DNA of 64,000 bases, taken from the NCBI RefSeq assembly GCF_001292625.1, contig NZ_LAJH01000014.1, positions 1 through 64,000 of the forward strand, read 5' to 3'. The position numbers and the translations under genes are program-made. Under the pieces are notes generated by a model that saw nothing but the letters and a program-made list of their open reading frames with translations, searched no databases and was not told the origin of the DNA. Source of the stretch: Shimia sp. SK013. Its GTDB lineage: Bacteria; Pseudomonadota; Alphaproteobacteria; Rhodobacterales; Rhodobacteraceae. Shown piece by piece: positions 51,499-59,632 of the stretch; positions within the stretch are counted from its first letter, which is position 1, and every line of letters begins with the position of its first letter.

Positions 51499-51744
51499 TT
51501 AGCCACCGGTCATCGGCGGGAAAAACGCCACTTCCCGTGCGCCCTCAAGTGAGGCGTCAAACTCGGTCAGCTCCTGATCCACGGCCACCCGAAGCGCGCT
51601 CAAATCCGCAAACGCGGCAGCGTAACGCTCTTCGCGCCCGCGCAATTCCTCGACCAGATCAGTCACGGTTTTTGCTTGTGTTTCAACGACTTCCTTCGGA
51701 ACACCGATCCGCTCGCGCACCCATGCAAAATACAAAACATCCAT
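51499..51744 (-). CDS. moaD: Molybdopterin synthase small subunit MoaD
   Basis: This 81-residue ubiquitin-fold protein ends in Gly-Gly (FFPPMTGG), the site of thiocarboxylation. I choose the ATG at 51744, since AAGGA lies nine bases upstream. A TTG at 51753 that overlaps the pgsA stop is too close to that site. Confidence 0.92.
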   Translation of the reverse strand: MDVLYFAWVRERIGVPKEVVETQAKTVTDLVEELRGREERYAAAFADLSALRVAVDQELTEFDASLEGAREVAFFPPMTGG

Positions 51745-51749
51745 CGTGC

Positions 51750-52409
51750 TCAATCCTTCAGATGCGGCAAAGCTTTGCGGAAATAGTCATACCCGGTGAT
51801 CGCTGTTAGCGCCGCCGCGACCCACAGCAACACCAACCCGATCCATCCGGTCCAGACCATGCCCGCGTGTTTCCACAACAGCCCTTGCGTGTCCTCAACG
51901 GCGCCGGTCATCACCTGATCGACCATCGCCTGATCCATGCCCCATGCCGACATGCCGAGGTAATGTTCAAACACGCCTTGCCCGAACAAAACAGCAATGG
52001 CCACCATCTGCGTCGCGGTCTTCCATTTTGCGAGTTTGGTGACTTTCAACGTGCCAGCGACATCGCCCAGAAATTCGCGCAACCCGCTGACAAACACTTC
52101 GCGGAACAGGATCAAAGTCGCCGGAAGCACCAGCCAGGGTGACATCGACGAGTAGCCCACAATCACCATCAACGCGATCACCACCATCGCCTTGTCCGCA
52201 ATCGGGTCGATCATCGCGCCAAGTCGGGTTTCCTGCTTCCACAGTCGCGCCAAATACCCGTCAAACCAATCGGTGACAGAGGCGATCAGGAACAAGCAAA
52301 GCGCAAACCAATCGGCGTAAGGTCTTGTGAAGTAAAGAAACATCACAGCGATCATCGGCGCGGCGGCAAGCCGCAAAACCGACAGCATATTGGGCACATT
52401 CCAGTTCAT
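51750..52409 (-). CDS. pgsA: CDP-diacylglycerol-glycerol-3-phosphate 3-phosphatidyltransferase
   Basis: This 219-residue membrane enzyme commits lipids to phosphatidylglycerol. The CDP-alcohol phosphotransferase motif D-G-x2-A-R-x8-G-x3-D-x3-D is present as DWFDGYLARLWKQETRLGAM followed by IDPIADK. It has about five helices. It is the first gene of pgsA-moaD-moaE. Its length is slightly above average because of an extra segment near residues 150-180. Confidence 0.93.
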   Translation of the reverse strand: MNWNVPNMLSVLRLAAAPMIAVMFLYFTRPYADWFALCLFLIASVTDWFDGYLARLWKQETRLGAMIDPIADKAMVVIALMVIVGYSSMSPWLVLPATLILFREVFVSGLREFLGDVAGTLKVTKLAKWKTATQMVAIAVLFGQGVFEHYLGMSAWGMDQAMVDQVMTGAVEDTQGLLWKHAGMVWTGWIGLVLLWVAAALTAITGYDYFRKALPHLKD

Positions 52410-52514
52410 ACTGACTTCCTATGCTCTTTTGGTTCGCGCGAAAACCCCATCCATGGCCCTGTCGCTCTTTGTCACGTCCCCATCAGGCCAAATGTTTCAC
52501 CTGTTGGACCCAGC

Positions 52515-53168
52515 TCAGCTTTTTTGACCCACTACGTGACGCCGGTAAACCTCGATCATCCATCCCAGCATGACCGCGTTCAGAATGTGCCACAAAAAGC
52601 GCGTACCCAGCGGAACCGCCTCGCAAACACGCGCATCCAATGATCGCATCATCAGCGAAACCATCAGGATCACCACGCCAATGGCCAATCCTTTTGAGAC
52701 CTCTGGCAAACGCTTACGCAAGGCCACTGCATAAAGCGCAATCATCGCCGGCACCGGTAGATATCCCGCAGAAACACCCAAAACAGGCAGAGCCTCAAAC
52801 ATCGGCATCGTGAGGTAAGCAAAGGGAAAAAATAGCAGCGTCGCCCCGAAAGCCCAAACGTTGGACAGACCCCAGTAGTCGCGGTTGGCCGCAAAAATAT
52901 AGAGCAAAACATAAGCGGCAATCGGCGTTGTATCCGCCACCGCGGCCCAGACCACCGCATGGGTGTGAAACAGAAAACTGCCCACCCCGATCAACCCGAG
53001 AATGACGCAAAGCGCCCGCGCCAATCCCAAACCCGGTCCCTGCACCCGCCGCCACATAATCAGCGCCGCGATCACAAAGGCCGCGTTCGTCACCGCATTG
53101 ACAGGTTCAGCCCAATACTCGGGCCCCGACCGCTCACAATAGGCGTCGATATAGCGCGTCCAATCCAT
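52515..53168 (-). CDS. Alkaline-ceramidase-like membrane hydrolase
   Basis: This is a 217-residue, seven-helix membrane protein of the CREST superfamily (ceramidase, PF05875). Residues lining the eukaryotic zinc site can be matched: Glu12 (DAYCER), Ser64 and His68 (GSFLFH), Asp79 (VADTTPI) and His194 (FLWHILNA). The position four after His194, a zinc-binding His in ACER enzymes, is Ala here, so metal binding or activity may differ. Ceramidase activity is a family inference, and the bacterial substrates are unknown. It is divergent from the UPF0173 gene, 60 bases away. Confidence 0.82.
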   Translation of the reverse strand: MDWTRYIDAYCERSGPEYWAEPVNAVTNAAFVIAALIMWRRVQGPGLGLARALCVILGLIGVGSFLFHTHAVVWAAVADTTPIAAYVLLYIFAANRDYWGLSNVWAFGATLLFFPFAYLTMPMFEALPVLGVSAGYLPVPAMIALYAVALRKRLPEVSKGLAIGVVILMVSLMMRSLDARVCEAVPLGTRFLWHILNAVMLGWMIEVYRRHVVGQKS

Positions 53169-53228
53169 GCACTCTTCCCATCTTTCCTGCCCGTGTTAGT
53201 CTTGTCCCAAAGCATCAGGAGAAACAGC

Positions 53229-53933
53229 ATGAAAATCATCTGGATGGGCCATGGCTCTTTTCGCATCGAGACCGGCGACCTTGTGCTGTTGCTTGACCCT
53301 TGGCTCACCGGCAATCCGGTATTGAGCGAAGATCAACACGACGCCGCAACATCGGGCGCCACGCACCTGATCCTAACCCACGCGCATTTTGACCACGTTG
53401 CCGACATGCTGCCTCTGGCACGCAAATTGAACATTCCGGTGGTGGGACAATATGATCTGATGGGCTATTGGTCAGAGCACGAAGGCATTGAAACCGTTGG
53501 GTTTAACAAGGGCGGCACCGTGGCATTGAGCGAGACTGTCAAACTGTCGATGGTGCCAGCGTCACATAGCTCCACCTTTGGCACCGATACCGGTCCCCGC
53601 ACTGGCGGCACCGAAGTCGGGTTTATGCTGCAGGCCGAAGGCCACACTGTTTATCTGTCGGGCGACACCGATATCATGGCCGACATGGATTGGATGGCGG
53701 ACTACTACAAACCCGACATTGGCATCCTCTCTGCGGGCGGGCATTTCACCATGGACATGCGCGGCGCCGCCTATGCCGCCAAACGTTATTTCAACTTCAA
53801 AACGGTGATCCCGTGCCACTACGGCACTTTTCCGATTCTGGAACAGTCCGCACTGGATTTGATTGACGGGTTGCCCGGCGTGGATGTGGTCGAGCCACAG
53901 CTGATGCAAGCCATTGAAATCGCAGCGATCTAG
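53229..53933 (+). CDS. UPF0173 metal-dependent hydrolase (MBL fold)
   Basis: This 234-residue beta-lactamase-fold hydrolase has HxHxDH (LTHAHFDHVAD), MVPASHSS, LSGDTDIMADM and the final IPCHYGTFPIL. It fits UPF0173/UlaG-like enzymes. AGGAG lies upstream of the ATG. The substrate is unknown. Its stop overlaps the tadA stop on the other strand by four bases. Confidence 0.9.
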   Translation: MKIIWMGHGSFRIETGDLVLLLDPWLTGNPVLSEDQHDAATSGATHLILTHAHFDHVADMLPLARKLNIPVVGQYDLMGYWSEHEGIETVGFNKGGTVALSETVKLSMVPASHSSTFGTDTGPRTGGTEVGFMLQAEGHTVYLSGDTDIMADMDWMADYYKPDIGILSAGGHFTMDMRGAAYAAKRYFNFKTVIPCHYGTFPILEQSALDLIDGLPGVDVVEPQLMQAIEIAAI

Positions 53934-54382
53934 GGGCGTTTGGCGGCAAAGAATTCCTTTAGCATCGCTTCGGCTTCGTCAGAGGCGATGCCGTCATAAA
54001 CCTCGGGCACATGATGGCTTTGCGAATGGGAGAATACGCGCGGTCCCTGCGCGACACCGCCGGACTTGGGGTCAGATGCGCCATAATACACCCGCGCAAT
54101 CCGCGCCTGACTGATCGCGCTGGCACACATCGGACAAGGCTCCAGCGTCACGTATAAGTCATGCCCCGCAAGCCGCTCGCTGCCAAAAGCGGCACAGGCG
54201 GCGCGGATCGCCAGAACTTCGGCATGCGCTGTCGGATCGCTCAGCTCGCGCGTGCGGTTGCCCGCCGCCGCAACCACCGCCCCGTCAGGGGACACAATCA
54301 CGGCACCCACTGGCACTTCGCCCCGCGTGGCGGCTTTGCGCGCCTCAGACAAAGCCTGCGCCATATGGCTCTTGAACGTCAT
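53930..54382 (-). CDS. tadA: tRNA adenosine-34 deaminase TadA
   Basis: This 150-residue zinc deaminase converts A34 to inosine in tRNA-Arg(ACG). The active-site HAE (PTAHAEVLAIRAA) and PCPMC (TLEPCPMCASA) motifs are intact. The N terminus is taken at the ATG at 54382, since upstream codons are not family-like. It is divergent from the pseudouridine synthase. Confidence 0.94.
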   Translation of the reverse strand: MTFKSHMAQALSEARKAATRGEVPVGAVIVSPDGAVVAAAGNRTRELSDPTAHAEVLAIRAACAAFGSERLAGHDLYVTLEPCPMCASAISQARIARVYYGASDPKSGGVAQGPRVFSHSQSHHVPEVYDGIASDEAEAMLKEFFAAKRP

Positions 54383-54446
54383 GGGGCTAGGTGATGCCCG
54401 CTCGCGCCCCCTTTCGCAATCCCTCAAATGCCGCTAGAGGAACCCC

Positions 54447-55322
54447 ATGAACCGCAAACCCACAAAACCCGGCCCGTCCTCCAAGCCCGCCGCTCGATCT
54501 TCGGCGCGCCCTCAGAAATCTGCGCGCAATGCACCGGCCACACCGGACGGCGCCACGCCCGAAGGCGACCGCATTGCCAAAGTTCTGGCCCGCGCTGGTG
54601 TGGCTTCGCGCCGCGAAGCCGAGCGCATGATTGGCGCCGGTCGGGTCAGCGTGAATGGCAAGGTGATCGACAGCCCCGCACTGAACGTGACCGACAAGGC
54701 CCGCATCCTGGTGGATGGCAAACCGATTGCCGAACCCGAGCCCGAGCGCATCTGGCTCTATCACAAACCCCTTGGACTGGTGACCACAAACAGCGACGAA
54801 AAAGGCCGCACGACGATCTTTGACAAATTGCCACCCGAACTGCCGCGCGTGATGACGGTGGGTCGGCTCGACATCAACTCCGAAGGTCTTTTGCTGTTAA
54901 CCAATGACGGCGGCGTCAAACGCAAGCTTGAGTTGCCGGAAACCGGCTGGCTGCGCAAATACCGCGTGCGCGTCAATGGCCGCCCGACCGAGGATACCTT
55001 TGCTCCGCTGCGAAGGGGTATCGTGGTGGACGGCGAAAAGTTCCAACCGATGGAGCTGACGCTGGACCGCCAACAAGGCGCAAACGCATGGGTGTCTGTG
55101 GGCCTGCGCGAAGGCAAGAACCGTGAAATTCGCCGCGCCATGGAGACCATTGGCCTGTCCGTGAACCGGTTGATCCGCGTTAGCTATGGCCCCTTCCAGC
55201 TTGGAAACCTCAAGGCCGGCGCCGTCGAAGAATTGCGTCGCCGTGTGGTGCGCGATCAACTTGGCTTGGATGGCGCTGTACCGCCTGAGTCCCGCCCCAC
55301 ACCGACACGTCGCCGCAAATAG
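54447..55322 (+). CDS. RluB/RsuA-family pseudouridine synthase
   Basis: This is a 291-residue rRNA pseudouridine synthase. A basic, disordered start (residues 1-40) is followed by an S4 RNA-binding domain (KVLARAGVASRREAERMIGA) and the catalytic domain. The catalytic Asp lies in VGRLDINSEGLLLLTNDG, followed by KYRVRV and REGKNREIRRAME. The substrate is probably 23S rRNA U2605-like (RluB). AGAGGA precedes the ATG. A REP-like element follows the gene. Confidence 0.92.
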   Translation: MNRKPTKPGPSSKPAARSSARPQKSARNAPATPDGATPEGDRIAKVLARAGVASRREAERMIGAGRVSVNGKVIDSPALNVTDKARILVDGKPIAEPEPERIWLYHKPLGLVTTNSDEKGRTTIFDKLPPELPRVMTVGRLDINSEGLLLLTNDGGVKRKLELPETGWLRKYRVRVNGRPTEDTFAPLRRGIVVDGEKFQPMELTLDRQQGANAWVSVGLREGKNREIRRAMETIGLSVNRLIRVSYGPFQLGNLKAGAVEELRRRVVRDQLGLDGAVPPESRPTPTRRRK

Positions 55323-55377
55323 CCCCCCTCCCTCTCCTACCAACTGAACATGGCTCAAAGCGCCGCTTTGAGCCTGA

Positions 55378-55424
55378 AGGGGCGTTGCCCCTGCGACAGC
55401 ATGCTGTCGCCCCTCCCATAAGTT
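55378..55424 (-). repeat. REP-like intergenic element, copy 3 (inverted)
   Basis: On the minus strand, AACTTATGGGAGG is followed by GCGACAGC-AT-GCTGTCGC (55393-55410) and AGGGGC-AAC-GCCCCT (55378-55392). This is the same lead and two-hairpin plan as the copies at 27997 and 32815. An additional perfect 10-bp hairpin (GGCTCAAAGC-GCC-GCTTTGAGCC) lies beside it at 55352-55374. Confidence 0.6.
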
Positions 55425-55535
55425 TCTCCTTAAACGTCGCCTGCGGGGAATTTGGCGGTACGAATTTCATTTGTTTGTCACTCGTCATGCGGTATTGAGC
55501 CAAAAAACGCATAAAAACCAACGGGGACACGCGCG

Positions 55536-56363
55536 ATGGCCGACCTTCTGACTTTGGGAAACCTCACCGATTTGCTGATGCTCTGCTTTTTGCAGGCGGT
55601 GCTTGGGTTTGACAACTTGCTTTACATCTCGATCGAAAGCCAACGTGCGCCGGTCGCGAAGCAAAAGGCCGTACGCTTTTGGGGCATCATCATAGCCGTG
55701 GCCCTGCGGGTGGTGCTCTTGTTCACCATGATCCAACTGATTGACGCCATGGCCGAACCGTTTGTGGTCTTCGCCGAAGGCGGCCTGATCGAAGGTGGCG
55801 TGAACTTTGCTACGGTGATCTTTATCATTGGCGGGATTTTCCTGATGTATACCGCCGTCAAGGAGATCAGCCATATGCTGTCGCTTGAGCATCTGGGCAC
55901 TGACGTCAATCACAAGGGCCGCAAATCCGCGGTCCAAGTGGTGATGCTGATCGTCGCAATGAACCTTGTTTTCTCTTTTGACTCAGTGCTTTCCGCCCTC
56001 GCGATCACCGATGTGTTCCCGATCCTGGCCACAGCCATTCTTTTGTCCGGCGCGGCTATGTTGCTTTTGGCGGACGGGGTAACCGAGTTCCTCAAGAAAA
56101 ACCGCATGTACGAGGTGCTGGGCCTCTTTATCCTGCTGATCGTCGGTGTGGTGCTGTTGGGCGAAGCTGGTCAGGCCGCCGCCCACGCCATGCATGATCC
56201 GGCGTTGGCGCTCAAATTCTTCGGCTACGAAGTTATCCCGATGTCCAAGACCACCTTCTACTTCTCGGTGGCCGTGCTGTTTGTCGTGGAGATCCTGCAA
56301 TCAGGCTACGCCCGCAAACTGGCGGCAGAACGCTCAGCTGAACAAGACGGCGGAACACATTGA
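55536..56363 (+). CDS. TerC-family membrane protein
   Basis: This is a 275-residue integral membrane protein with about seven helices. It has the paired TerC motifs with in-membrane acidic residues, LGFDNLLYISI near the start and VFSFDSVLSALAITD in the middle, typical of metal-ion exporters linked to tellurite and manganese. A cytoplasmic loop (SLEHLGTDVNHKGRKSAV) divides the halves. It is the first gene of a same-strand run through TelA to the zinc-ribbon protein, which suggests shared membrane-stress or metal work. Confidence 0.9.
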   Translation: MADLLTLGNLTDLLMLCFLQAVLGFDNLLYISIESQRAPVAKQKAVRFWGIIIAVALRVVLLFTMIQLIDAMAEPFVVFAEGGLIEGGVNFATVIFIIGGIFLMYTAVKEISHMLSLEHLGTDVNHKGRKSAVQVVMLIVAMNLVFSFDSVLSALAITDVFPILATAILLSGAAMLLLADGVTEFLKKNRMYEVLGLFILLIVGVVLLGEAGQAAAHAMHDPALALKFFGYEVIPMSKTTFYFSVAVLFVVEILQSGYARKLAAERSAEQDGGTH

Positions 56364-56488
56364 ACCGACTCAGGCGGGCAGGCCAGCAAGTGCCAGCCCG
56401 TCCTGCGGCGCGGTCAGGAATCTTCCCCCTAGCCACGGTGCGGCAGAGTTCCTAGATTTCAAAGTGGGTTAAGAGGGTCGAAACAGTC

Positions 56489-56572
56489 ATGTCTGAAACC
56501 GGATTGCAAAAATTATCCTTTGTTCTTCTTGTCATCCTGATCCTCTATGTGACGGTCACCGGAGGCGCATGA
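56489..56572 (+). CDS. 27-residue single-helix membrane peptide
   Basis: A short frame encodes MSETGLQK followed by a hydrophobic helix (residues 9-24, LSFVLLVILILYVTVT) and a Gly-Gly-Ala end. Its TGA overlaps the ATG of the next gene (ATGATG), a sign of coupling, and AGAGGG lies 12 bases upstream. A polar start followed by one clean helix and tight overlap makes chance unlikely, though homologues must be checked. It may regulate TerC or the XpaC-like protein, as small membrane peptides often do. Confidence 0.6.
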   Translation: MSETGLQKLSFVLLVILILYVTVTGGA

Positions 56573-57453
56573 TGGCTCAGAAATTTGGTGGAAAATACAG
56601 CCCCGATGGGCAAACTGGGGGATCAACCCCACAGGCGGAAGCCTTTCAGAACGCGCGCCGCTCTAGGGCCGGGGGACGGGTAAACCTGCTGTTTATCGCG
56701 CCACTGCCGCTGATCTGGAAGGCGTTCACGTCTGAGCCTGTCGTCATGGCGCAATACCTCAGCGCTTTGGGTGTTCTGTTGCTGGCCGCATGGCTGACGC
56801 GCTCCGGCCAAGAAGCGCACGACGCCTATGACGCCCGCAAAGTTGCCCGGCGCCCGGCCCTGCCCCGAAAAATTCTGGGCGCAGTGTTGACCGGTGGCGG
56901 CCTCGCACTGGCTGGCTTCGCCGGTCACGGGCTGGTCGAGGCGGCGATCTTTGCCGTTGTCGGGTTTTGCTTACATCTTTTTGCCTTTGGCCCTGACCCG
57001 CTGCGCGACAAGGGCATGGAAGGTGTGAACCTTCATCAAACCGACCGCGTCGCCCGCGCCGTAGAAGATGCCGAAGAGCACCTTCGCGCCATGGAAGACG
57101 CTATCAAACGCTCCGGCGACCGCGCACTAGAAGGCCGCGTTGCGCAGTTCCAACAAGCCGCCCGCGCCTTGTTTCGCACGGTGGAAAACGACCCCCGCGA
57201 CTTGTCGTCGGCACGACGCTATCTGGGCGTCTATTTGCTGGGCGCCAAAGACGCGACGGTCAAGTTTGCCGATCTTTACAGCCGCACCCGCAATCCCGAG
57301 GCCCGCATCGAATACGAAGCCCTGCTGGATGATCTCGAGGAAAATTTTGCCGCCCGCAACCAAAAGCTGCTTCTGGATGACAAGGGCGATCTGAACATTG
57401 AAATCGACGTGCTGCGCGAGCGGCTTGCCCGCGAAGGCGTGCACCACAACTGA
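56572..57453 (+). CDS. XpaC-like (5-bromo-4-chloroindolyl phosphate hydrolysis) protein
   Basis: This is a 293-residue protein with a disordered polar start, three or four membrane helices at about residues 40-140, and a cytoplasmic helical domain (AVEDAEEHLRAMEDAIKR, SSARRYLGVYLLGAKDATVK). This plan fits the XpaC family, whose genes almost always sit beside telA. GGAGG is three bases before the first ATG and six before the second, so I take 56572. The biochemical function is unknown. The name comes from a screening phenotype. Confidence 0.82.
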   Translation: MAQKFGGKYSPDGQTGGSTPQAEAFQNARRSRAGGRVNLLFIAPLPLIWKAFTSEPVVMAQYLSALGVLLLAAWLTRSGQEAHDAYDARKVARRPALPRKILGAVLTGGGLALAGFAGHGLVEAAIFAVVGFCLHLFAFGPDPLRDKGMEGVNLHQTDRVARAVEDAEEHLRAMEDAIKRSGDRALEGRVAQFQQAARALFRTVENDPRDLSSARRYLGVYLLGAKDATVKFADLYSRTRNPEARIEYEALLDDLEENFAARNQKLLLDDKGDLNIEIDVLRERLAREGVHHN

Positions 57454-57482
57454 CGTCAAAACTCCATAGGAGAGGGACCACT

Positions 57483-58682
57483 ATGTCTGACACCACCCGC
57501 CAAAAAGCCGAGGCCGCGCTGGCCGAAGTCGAACAGGTTTCCGCCGTGATCCTGCCCGAGCCAACCGAAGCCACTGCAATTGTGCCTTTGGCCGAAGCGG
57601 ACGCGCCGGTCTCTGCCGAGATCACCAAGCGCATGGCCGAGCTGGACATGTCCAACACCAACTCGATTGTGTCATTTGGCTCCGCCGCGCAGTCGGAATT
57701 GCAAACCATTTCACAAGCCATGCTGCAGGATGTGCGGAACAAGGACGTCGGTCCCGCCGGTGACAGCCTGCGCGACATCGTCACCACGATCCGTGGCTTC
57801 TCGGTCTCCGAACTCGACGTGCGCCGCAAGCGCTCGTTCTGGGAAAAACTGCTGGGCCGCGCCGCGCCGTTTGCCCAGTTCACCGCTCGTTTTGAGGAAG
57901 TGCAGGATCAGATCGACAAGGTCACCGACAATCTGCTGGGCCACGAACACACGCTGCTCAAAGACATCAAGTCGCTCGATGTGCTCTATGACAAAACCCT
58001 CGCGTTTTATGACGAACTGGCGCTCTATATCGCTGCGGGTGAGGCAAAAATCGCCGAGCTTGATACCGAAACCATTCCAGCCAAAGAAGCCGAAGTGCAG
58101 GCTGCGGATGAAAACGCTCAGGTCATGAAGGCGCAGGAACTGCGGGATCTGCGCGCTGCGCGTGACGATCTGGAACGCCGCGTGCACGACCTCAAACTGA
58201 CCCGTCAGGTCACCATGCAATCGCTGCCGTCCATTCGCCTCGTGCAGGAAAATGACAAGTCGCTGGTCACCAAGATCAACTCGACGCTGGTCAACACCGT
58301 GCCGCTTTGGGAAACCCAGCTGGCGCAGGCTGTGACCATTCAGCGTTCGGCCGAAGCGGCGGCCGCCGTGCGCGACGCCAACGATTTGACCAACGAGCTG
58401 TTGACTGCCAATGCCAAGAACTTGCGTGAAACCAACAAGGTTGTGCGCGAGGAAATGGAACGCGGTGTGTTTGACATCGAAGCCGTGAAACAGGCCAACG
58501 CCGACCTGATCGCCACCATCAACGAGTCGCTTCAAATCGCGGACGACGGCAAAGCCAAACGCGCCGCCGCCGAAGAGGACATGAAAAAGATGGAAGCCGA
58601 ACTGCGCGACACGCTGGCCTCGGCAAAGGCCCGCAAAACTGGTCTGGGCGACTCTGCCGCGACCGCCGTGCCCGGCGCGTGA
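57483..58682 (+). CDS. telA: TelA/KlaA toxic-anion resistance protein
   Basis: This is a 399-residue cytoplasmic, mostly coiled-coil protein of PF05816 (IVSFGSAAQSELQTISQAML, WEKLLGRAAPFAQFTARFEE, SLPSIRLVQENDKSLVTKIN, NTVPLWETQLAQAV). TelA is linked to tellurite and other membrane-active stresses, but its mechanism is unknown. AGGAG lies upstream of the ATG. The stop overlaps the GTG of the DUF2927 lipoprotein. It is part of the TerC-to-zinc-ribbon run. Confidence 0.9.
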   Translation: MSDTTRQKAEAALAEVEQVSAVILPEPTEATAIVPLAEADAPVSAEITKRMAELDMSNTNSIVSFGSAAQSELQTISQAMLQDVRNKDVGPAGDSLRDIVTTIRGFSVSELDVRRKRSFWEKLLGRAAPFAQFTARFEEVQDQIDKVTDNLLGHEHTLLKDIKSLDVLYDKTLAFYDELALYIAAGEAKIAELDTETIPAKEAEVQAADENAQVMKAQELRDLRAARDDLERRVHDLKLTRQVTMQSLPSIRLVQENDKSLVTKINSTLVNTVPLWETQLAQAVTIQRSAEAAAAVRDANDLTNELLTANAKNLRETNKVVREEMERGVFDIEAVKQANADLIATINESLQIADDGKAKRAAAEEDMKKMEAELRDTLASAKARKTGLGDSAATAVPGA

Positions 58683-59608
58683 AGGCAGCCCGTCGCATAG
58701 CTTTGACCCTGTCGTTGGCGGCCGCTCTGGCCGCCTGCGACACCATCGACACGGCCAGAGGCACAGGCACGGCGCAAACAATCCCTGCCAAACCAACAGT
58801 CTCCGAAGCCAGCCAATCCCTGCGCAACTACTATGTGCATCTGCAACAGGATCATCAGGCGCGCGGCTTGCTGCGGGTTGATGGCGGCGGACCGGACACG
58901 CCTTTTACGCCCGACATGCTGGGGCGCAATTTTGAAAACATCGCCTTTTTTGAGGAATACGCGCGCAACAGCGGCATCAGCCAAAAGGGGCAGGCCTCAG
59001 ATCTGCGCCGGTGGAACCGCCCTGTGCGCATCAGCCTCGAATTTGGTCCGTCGGCAACTGCGGACATGATTGCCAAGGACCGCGCTGCGCTGGACGCGCT
59101 GGTGCCGCGTCTTGCGACGGCAACCGGCCACAGAATTTCGCAAAACGCGACGCGGGCGAATTTTCAAGTGCTGGTGATGGGCCAGGATGACCGCGAAACG
59201 CTGGCCGCCCGCATCGACGCCCTTCTGCCCAACGCGTCTCCGTCGACTCGCAATCTGTTCCTGAACATCCCGCGCGACTTTTTGTGTTTCGTAACCACCT
59301 TCTCCACCTCCGAGCCCGGGCATCACTATGACACTGCCGTGGCGCTCATCCGCGCCGAACAACCCGATCTTTTGCGCAAGTCTTGTCTGCACGAAGAAAT
59401 CGCCCAAGGCCTCGGCCTGCCCAACGATTACCAGAAGGCCCGCCCGTCGATTTTTAACGACGACGACGAATTTGCACTGCTAACCACACATGACGAAATG
59501 CTTCTGAACATGCTTTATGATCCCCGCCTCACCGCGGGCATGACCGTGGACGAAGCCCGCCCCATCATTTACATCTTGGCCCGTGAACAGACGGGCCGCG
59601 TTTACTGA
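58679..59608 (+). CDS. DUF2927 lipoprotein
   Basis: This is a 309-residue lipoprotein. The signal peptide ends in AALAAC with Cys20 lipidated. The mature part matches DUF2927 (FENIAFFEEYARNSG, RRWNRPVRISLEFG, and CLHEEIAQGLGLPND). The His-Glu-Glu in the last motif, with a downstream NDDDEFALLTTHDEMLL, resembles a zinc-metallopeptidase-like HExxQ helix, so a protease role is possible but unproven. The GTG start overlaps the telA stop (GTGA). It gives the TerC/TelA run an envelope component. Confidence 0.8.
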   Translation: MKAARRIALTLSLAAALAACDTIDTARGTGTAQTIPAKPTVSEASQSLRNYYVHLQQDHQARGLLRVDGGGPDTPFTPDMLGRNFENIAFFEEYARNSGISQKGQASDLRRWNRPVRISLEFGPSATADMIAKDRAALDALVPRLATATGHRISQNATRANFQVLVMGQDDRETLAARIDALLPNASPSTRNLFLNIPRDFLCFVTTFSTSEPGHHYDTAVALIRAEQPDLLRKSCLHEEIAQGLGLPNDYQKARPSIFNDDDEFALLTTHDEMLLNMLYDPRLTAGMTVDEARPIIYILAREQTGRVY

Positions 59609-59632
59609 TTTTTCTTCGAAAGGAACCGCCAC

